Source: Liquorilactobacillus uvarum DSM 19971 (GTDB lineage Bacteria > Bacillota > Bacilli > Lactobacillales > Lactobacillaceae). Taken from it: a DNA stretch of 64,000 nucleotides. The first letter of the stretch is position 1; every line of letters begins with the position of its first letter. Positions 59,412-64,000 of this stretch are shown piece by piece. The translations under genes were made by a program, and so were the position numbers. The stretch covers positions 62,001-126,000 of the forward strand of contig NZ_AZEG01000002.1 in the NCBI RefSeq assembly GCF_001434935.1. The letters are read 5' to 3'. The notes beneath the pieces are model-generated. The model saw nothing but the letters and a program-made list of their open reading frames with translations, was not told where the DNA came from and searched no databases.

Positions 59412-60285
59412 CTTTTGCTCTGCCTCCTTCCGAATTGCTCAGTGTTCCATTCTCGGAACGTTTAAAGTTCATAGAAGAAACAGGAATATATCCCAACTTA
59501 GGAATTATCTTCTGTTGAACATTGTTGGACATCATGTATCTTAAAAAAGCACGCGTATTTTTGTCATTTTTTTTGAGTGTATACATGTGTTCATACGCCC
59601 AAATCTTCCACTTATTGGTTTTGACATTTTGCTTTGAAGGTTTAACCCCATTTATACTTAAAGGCTGAATTTTATTACTGATATACGGAAAAGCAATATA
59701 AGAAATTGTCCCTGGAGTCGCCCCAACGATCTTGCATACAGTTCCTGTTGAGCTTTGTTCCTGCGCAACCATGCTCCTATGTCCTGCCAGACCCCATTTT
59801 TCAAAATTATTTCGTGTTCCACTTCCAATTGAGCGATTAATGACAATAATTTTCAAATTTTTTCCACCCAAATATCGCCAATTTTTAATTTTGCCAGTAA
59901 AAATACCAATTAGCTGTTTCTGAGACACATTTCTCACACCAGTTTTTGGATTCACAATAGGTGTAATACCCGTAACCGCAATTTGATGATCTTTCAGTTG
60001 AGAAGCCTTAATCCCCTTCTTCTCAGACGCAAATACATCTGAGTTCCCAATGTCAATCGCACCTTCTTCAACTTGACTTATACCAGTCCCCGACCCTCCT
60101 CCTTGAACATTAACAAGTGTCTTTTTATGTCGCAGATTATAACTACTTGCCGCCATCTCAACTATTGGTTGAAACGCGGTCGATCCTGCCAGTGTGAGTG
60201 AATTTTTAGATAAAGGACGGCAGCCTGTTAAAGAAATGAGTACAGCTAATACCAAAAAGCCTAATCTTAATTTTCTATTGAACAT
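59383..60285 (-). CDS. pstS: phosphate-binding lipoprotein PstS
   Basis: The 300 aa substrate-binding protein has a lipoprotein signal with lipobox LTGC, giving Cys22. LAGSTAFQPIVEMAA (about 32-46) and GGGSGTGISQVEEG (about 61-74) are phosphate-binding loops, and RSIGSGTRNNFEKWG is the later one. It is the first Pst gene after phoR, 10 bp away. Confidence 0.96.
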   Translation of the reverse strand: MFNRKLRLGFLVLAVLISLTGCRPLSKNSLTLAGSTAFQPIVEMAASSYNLRHKKTLVNVQGGGSGTGISQVEEGAIDIGNSDVFASEKKGIKASQLKDHQIAVTGITPIVNPKTGVRNVSQKQLIGIFTGKIKNWRYLGGKNLKIIVINRSIGSGTRNNFEKWGLAGHRSMVAQEQSSTGTVCKIVGATPGTISYIAFPYISNKIQPLSINGVKPSKQNVKTNKWKIWAYEHMYTLKKNDKNTRAFLRYMMSNNVQQKIIPKLGYIPVSSMNFKRSENGTLSNSEGGRAKVDGSHTNGS

Positions 60286-60295
60286 ACTACCCTAC

Positions 60296-61699
60296 CTAAC
60301 TCGGATTATCTTTCATTTCTAAGGGAAACGTGACCGTAAACGTCGAGCCGACTCCAACTTGGCTTTTCACTTCAATCTTACCAGACAGAGCCTTAACATA
60401 TTCTTTTACAACTGATAAACCTAAACCAGTCCCGCCATTTTGCCTTGAACGCGATGTATCAATCCGATAAAAACGTTCGAAAATTCGCTCCTGCTCGTCT
60501 TTAGCAATTCCATAACCGGTATCCCTTATGCTCAAGTACCAATCATTTTTCCTGATTTTAGCATTGATCCAGAGTTTTCCACCTGTTTGATTATACTTAA
60601 TTCCGTTTTGAATAAGATTGTTGACAACATGCTGTAACTTGCTTTTATCTATATTTACTTGACAATGATCAGATATTTGAAGATTAGCTTCAATTTGTTT
60701 TTTTTCAAGCTCCGGTTTAAAAGTTTTTAAGATACTTACGATAAAATCGTGAAGATTAAGCTCCGAAATATTAAGTTGCGGTTTGGAATCTATCCTAGCA
60801 AGTGAAAGTATGTCTTCGACAAGTTCTGTTAATTTCAAGCTCTCCTGATAAACAATTTTTAAAAATTCTTCACGCGTTTGTCTATCATCCATCGCTCCTT
60901 GCAGCAATGTTTCAGTAAAACCTGTAATTGCTGTTATAGGAGTCTTGAGTTCGTGACTGACATTCCCGACAAAATCCATCTGCATACGTTCAATCCCTTT
61001 TAACTCCGTAATATCATACAATAATGCCATTACCAAAAAATGGTGTGCATTAACCGGAACGTAAACAACATGAGCGTCTACATTTTTGTTAGTCGCATCT
61101 ATTTTTATTTCTTCATGCTGATCCTGATGAGTCTGAAACGTTTCTTCAATTAGACGGCTTAATTCATATGTTCTAACTTCATTAACATAAAGTTGCCCCT
61201 TTACGTTCATTTCACGACCCATTAGTTCGCTCATCGCATGATTACTTAAATAGATTTTCTGATCTTGATCTAACACCATTACTCCAATCGTCAAATACTC
61301 CATTAACGAAAAATATCCCCTCTGCTGCGTTATGAAGTCCTTGGAGATATCACGTTGCATGCTTTGAATCCCATTGATTGCACGTGCCAATTCATAATAT
61401 GGATCGCTCGGCTCAAGCAATAAATGTCCCGGTTCTTCATCTTCGATAACAGCACGCAATTTTGAGCTTAACAGATCAATTTCTTTTTTCTGTTGCCGAA
61501 AACCTACTAAACGAACCACTGTCAGAAAAGAAGCCAAGAACAGCGAAGTGAGCGTTAACCAAATTACTCGATTATTTTCCAAAAACATACCGGTAGACTC
61601 ACGATACCAGCCCATAGAAAAAAATGAAACCACAATCAAACACACCAAGCTTATTAAAAAATTCATTAAAAAAATTTTAAAAATTTTTATTTTCTCCAC
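60296..61699 (-). CDS. phoR: phosphate-sensing histidine kinase PhoR
   Basis: This membrane sensor kinase is about 467 aa with two N-terminal helices (about 6-30 and 43-63), a PAS-like domain (about 130-240), HisKA with the phospho-His in NVSHELKTP (about His249), and HATPase with RDTGYGIAKDEQERIFERF and TGLGLSVVKEY. The start is unclear: GTG at 61699 is chosen within the phoP 3' end, without a good binding site; TTG at 61705 is possible. It overlaps phoP by 23 bp. Confidence 0.92.
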   Translation of the reverse strand: MEKIKIFKIFLMNFLISLVCLIVVSFFSMGWYRESTGMFLENNRVIWLTLTSLFLASFLTVVRLVGFRQQKKEIDLLSSKLRAVIEDEEPGHLLLEPSDPYYELARAINGIQSMQRDISKDFITQQRGYFSLMEYLTIGVMVLDQDQKIYLSNHAMSELMGREMNVKGQLYVNEVRTYELSRLIEETFQTHQDQHEEIKIDATNKNVDAHVVYVPVNAHHFLVMALLYDITELKGIERMQMDFVGNVSHELKTPITAITGFTETLLQGAMDDRQTREEFLKIVYQESLKLTELVEDILSLARIDSKPQLNISELNLHDFIVSILKTFKPELEKKQIEANLQISDHCQVNIDKSKLQHVVNNLIQNGIKYNQTGGKLWINAKIRKNDWYLSIRDTGYGIAKDEQERIFERFYRIDTSRSRQNGGTGLGLSVVKEYVKALSGKIEVKSQVGVGSTFTVTFPLEMKDNPS

Positions 61700-62405
61700 C
61701 TTCAAATCGGTAACCAAATCCCCTGACCGTTTCGATATACTTCGGATCTTTAGGATCCTTTTCAATTTTTTCACGCAAATGGCTGACATGCATATCTACC
61801 ATTCGTGTCTGCCCAACATAGTCGTACCCCCAAACACCGTTTAACAATTTTTCTCTGCTCAAAACACGGTGCTGACGTTTTATAAAATAAGCAAGCAACT
61901 CAAACTCTTTAGGCGTTAATTTTATTTTCTTTTCGTTTTTCTCCACCATGTAATTTGTCAAATCGACTGATATATCATCGAAGTTAAAGCGTTCATCCTC
62001 ATCATCCGATTGAGCAATTTTTTCTCGTCCGTGATTTGCTTCATCAGTTCTTCTTCCAATAGCTTTAATTCTTGCCAACACTTCTCTAGGAGAAAAAGGC
62101 TTAGTCAAGTAATCGTCCGCACCCAGCTCCAATCCAATTACCTTATCGTACTCTTCTCCTTTGGCCGTCAATATCATAATAGGTGTCTTTATCTTTTCTT
62201 GCCTTAAACGACGTGTAACTTCCAAACCGTCCATTTGAGGCAGCATCAAATCCAATAAAATAAAATCAAATGTGCCAGTGACTCCTTTTTTTAAAGCAGT
62301 AGCACCATCCATTGCTGTTTCAACTTGATACCCTGCTGTTTCAAGGTTGTATTTCAACAATGTTACAATTGCAGCTTCATCATCTACCACTAATACTTTC
62401 TTCAC
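61677..62405 (-). CDS. phoP: response regulator PhoP
   Basis: The 242 aa OmpR-type regulator has a receiver with VVDDE, phospho-acceptor Asp52 in LLDLMLPQMDG and Lys in ILTAKGEEYD, then a winged helix (KIKLTPKEFELLAYF). Neighbouring phoR and the pst genes support PhoP rather than the similar WalR. It starts 16 bp after the PDZ gene. Confidence 0.94.
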   Translation of the reverse strand: MKKVLVVDDEAAIVTLLKYNLETAGYQVETAMDGATALKKGVTGTFDFILLDLMLPQMDGLEVTRRLRQEKIKTPIMILTAKGEEYDKVIGLELGADDYLTKPFSPREVLARIKAIGRRTDEANHGREKIAQSDDEDERFNFDDISVDLTNYMVEKNEKKIKLTPKEFELLAYFIKRQHRVLSREKLLNGVWGYDYVGQTRMVDMHVSHLREKIEKDPKDPKYIETVRGFGYRFEGGENKNF

Positions 62406-62421
62406 AGTAGTCCCCCCAAAA

Positions 62422-63573
62422 TTAATGGAATATAATCAGTCCTATCTCATGTGGAGAATCCGCGAAGATAGCACTCTCCGCTAATTTCAGATCTCCTTCA
62501 TAGGTCCGTACCCTAAAATGACAATACGTTGAATCCAGTTTCAATGCTTTGTATAATTCCTCTTCATTTGTAACGTTAACACCATTACAAGATATAATGA
62601 TATCTCCTACCTTTAAATTCATTTTAGCGGCTGGGGTATGCGGTTGAACGGCAATAACTCGCACGCCATTATTAGTTTCCGCGTACCAGCGGCCTGCACG
62701 TTGGTCTCTTTTTCTACTTATAAAAGATTGAATCCCTAAGAAAAGAAGCATTAGGAGCAACCCGGGGATAGATAATTTGGGCAAGAAAATGGATATAACA
62801 CCCCAAATTATGCTGTAGCCTAGCCAAAAAAAAGATTGCTTTCGAATTTTACCCACAGCTTCTGCCAATGGCTGTCGCCAAAACTTAACTGCACCTGTAA
62901 CCCAAAAGGGTAAAATAAAAAGTTCAAATTTCTGTCCATGAATTGAAAGTAGCGGCCAAAAGCTAAGTACACTATGAAATAAATCACCTGGCACCAAAAC
63001 CAGCAAAGGTACCAGCACCGATTCATGCCATTCATACTGCACAAGTCGCCGCCCACGCTTGCCATTGTGAATGCTTGGTATAAGTGAAAATTGATTAACT
63101 CGCCGAAGCATTAAATATCTAAACAGGAAAAAAAGCGCACATAGAACAAAAACAGAGCTGCCACTGGCATACAGAAAGTGTTCATCAAGATTGATTAATT
63201 TAAAAACAGTTTGATTTTTAAAAATAGTTTGATTTAATAAAAATAGAAGTGGCAAACTGCCTATTAAGCAGAAAGCTGCTGTATTAGCAAACAGATATAA
63301 CAGTAATCCAAAACAAATCAAAATTTCATATATTATAATCCACTGCATTGGAATCATTGTACCAAAAAGAAATGTAAGCACAGACCCCACTATACAAAAA
63401 AAGAATCCATTTTTTATGAGATGTCTTCCTTCATAGAAGTCATGATTAATTGCTATTCGAAAATTCACCCGTTCATTTTTTATCCGTTTTTGATATGAAA
63501 TGAATGTGATCAAGATAGACATCCATAAAGCAGGCTGTACAAAAAGATATAAAAATAATTTAAAAACCCACAT
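62422..63573 (-). CDS. polytopic membrane protein with C-terminal PDZ domain (MinJ-like)
   Basis: The 383 aa protein has about eight predicted membrane segments in residues 1-290 and a PDZ domain (GVRVIAVQPHTPAAKMNLKVGDIIISCNG, about 305-375 with its end). This architecture resembles B. subtilis MinJ, a division-site topology factor encoded near ftsEX, but no catalytic residues are visible and identity cannot be shown by eye. It is between ftsX and phoP, which fits. AGGAGG is 11 bases before the ATG. Confidence 0.75.
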   Translation of the reverse strand: MWVFKLFLYLFVQPALWMSILITFISYQKRIKNERVNFRIAINHDFYEGRHLIKNGFFFCIVGSVLTFLFGTMIPMQWIIIYEILICFGLLLYLFANTAAFCLIGSLPLLFLLNQTIFKNQTVFKLINLDEHFLYASGSSVFVLCALFFLFRYLMLRRVNQFSLIPSIHNGKRGRRLVQYEWHESVLVPLLVLVPGDLFHSVLSFWPLLSIHGQKFELFILPFWVTGAVKFWRQPLAEAVGKIRKQSFFWLGYSIIWGVISIFLPKLSIPGLLLMLLFLGIQSFISRKRDQRAGRWYAETNNGVRVIAVQPHTPAAKMNLKVGDIIISCNGVNVTNEEELYKALKLDSTYCHFRVRTYEGDLKLAESAIFADSPHEIGLIIFH

Positions 63574-63608
63574 TTAAGTTTCATCCTCCTAAGATAACGC
63601 TTATTCAC

Positions 63609-63617
63609 AGTATAGCA
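63609..63617 (-). promoter_or_regulatory. extended -10 promoter element before the PDZ-pho-pst unit
   Basis: On the minus strand TGCTATACT lies about 36 bp before the PDZ-gene ATG. No strong -35 box and no clear PhoP box were found. All genes from here to pstB are close enough for one transcript. Confidence 0.5.
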
Positions 63618-63660
63618 ATTTATATCTTCAAGCACAAAATTCTCATCAATACAAAAAGAA

Positions 63661-63696
63661 GGTACTGAGTCAAAATATAAATTTTGACTCAGTACC
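63661..63696 (-). terminator. perfect 16-bp hairpin after ftsX
   Basis: GGTACTGAGTCAAAAT pairs perfectly with ATTTTGACTCAGTACC around ATAA. It lies about 130 bp after the ftsX stop. Confidence 0.85.
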
Positions 63697-63828
63697 TTTA
63701 TTATACAAACTAACGTTTTTCAACAATCATATTTTTTTAATTTAACTCAGCACTATCCCAAGCTGTGTCCCATTTTCATAGGTAATGTTCAAAACCTAAC
63801 GACTATTGGCATACTTCTTTCAGAGCCA

Positions 63829-64000
63829 TTAAATTTTCAAAAATTTTCTCATCGAAAGACCTGAACCGATAGCACCTATCAAAATACCAATCAAAATCAT
63901 TAAGATATCAATTTGAACCAAAAAAATTCCTGGTGAAAGTAACCGATAACCTGTACTTGCTAAGGATGCAGAAAGTATTCCGTGAATCCACGCATATCCA
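63829..64000 (-). CDS. ftsX: cell division protein FtsX, C-terminal end (runs off the window)
   Basis: The last 56 codons before a TAA stop at 63829-63831 read GYAWIHGILSASLASTGYRL, then a hydrophobic segment VQIDILMILIGILIGAIG and the family end SGLSMRKFLKI. This matches the final loop, last membrane helix and C-terminus of FtsX, the permease-like partner of FtsE that activates peptidoglycan hydrolases. The 5' part lies beyond the right edge. Confidence 0.85.
   Translation of the reverse strand, partial: GYAWIHGILSASLASTGYRLLSPGIFLVQIDILMILIGILIGAIGSGLSMRKFLKI

Overview
The window is a stretch of core chromosome from a low-G+C Gram-positive bacterium of the Lactobacillaceae. The evidence is the gene content and order: cggR-gap-pgk-tpiA-eno-secG-rnr-smpB, rapZ-yvcK-whiA next to clpP, hprK-lgt-gpsA-trxB-pgm, spx-mecA-coiA-pepF beside a SpxH-type gene, and an anaerobic nrdDG pair. 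A sigma-54 gene, guaC and a VanX-like dipeptidase fit the Ligilactobacillus/Liquorilactobacillus branch, but this genus-level placement is inference. Most genes lie on the minus strand, so the replication fork probably runs right to left here. Many genes start at GTG or TTG behind a strong AGGAGG-type ribosome binding site, and several starts were set on that basis. No phage, insertion sequence, CRISPR array or rRNA was seen. One tRNA gene, tRNA-Arg(CCG), is present.

Layout. 0.3-9.6 kb holds RNA modification and cofactor genes (trmL, rlmA, ybaK, guaC, a lone sorbitol-type EIIA, pgl, mgtE, an RluD-family gene, nadK, relQ). 9.7-15.1 kb holds the Spx-control and competence neighbourhood (spxH, pepF, coiA, mecA, spx); spx carries a frameshift. 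15.5-26 kb holds a YhfI-like hydrolase, an unknown protein, the VanX-like dipeptidase, nrdD-nrdG with two NrdR boxes, tsaE, pta, ung and small enzymes. 26-35.6 kb holds smpB, rnr, secG and the glycolytic operon under CggR. 35.7-41.9 kb holds rpoN, the tRNA, CtsR-controlled clpP, whiA, yvcK, rapZ and luxS. 41.9-49 kb holds uvrA and uvrB with a LexA box, then pncB and niaR. 49-55 kb holds pgm, trxB, gpsA, lgt and hprK. 55-63.6 kb holds yvlD and pspC-type membrane proteins, then phoU-pstBACS-phoRP behind a PDZ membrane protein. The window ends inside ftsX.

How the genes work together. The glycolytic operon and HprK form the carbon-control core: CggR senses flux and HprK phosphorylates HPr. PhoPR and PstSCAB-PhoU form one phosphate sensing and uptake unit. 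ClpP, MecA, SpxH and Spx make up most of the disulfide-stress proteolysis circuit, so a broken spx here matters. NiaR-PncB and NadK supply NAD and NADP. UvrA, UvrB and Ung do DNA repair.

This is ordinary core genome, and I did not find a clearly new multi-gene system. The most notable points are the frameshifted spx, a sorbitol EIIA lacking its phosphorylation histidine, a VanX-like enzyme with Asp in place of the third zinc histidine, a PstB with an altered ABC signature, a hairpin placed between a LexA-type promoter and uvrB, and a pncB promoter with perfect hexamers but only 15 bp spacing, bracketed by palindromic sites.
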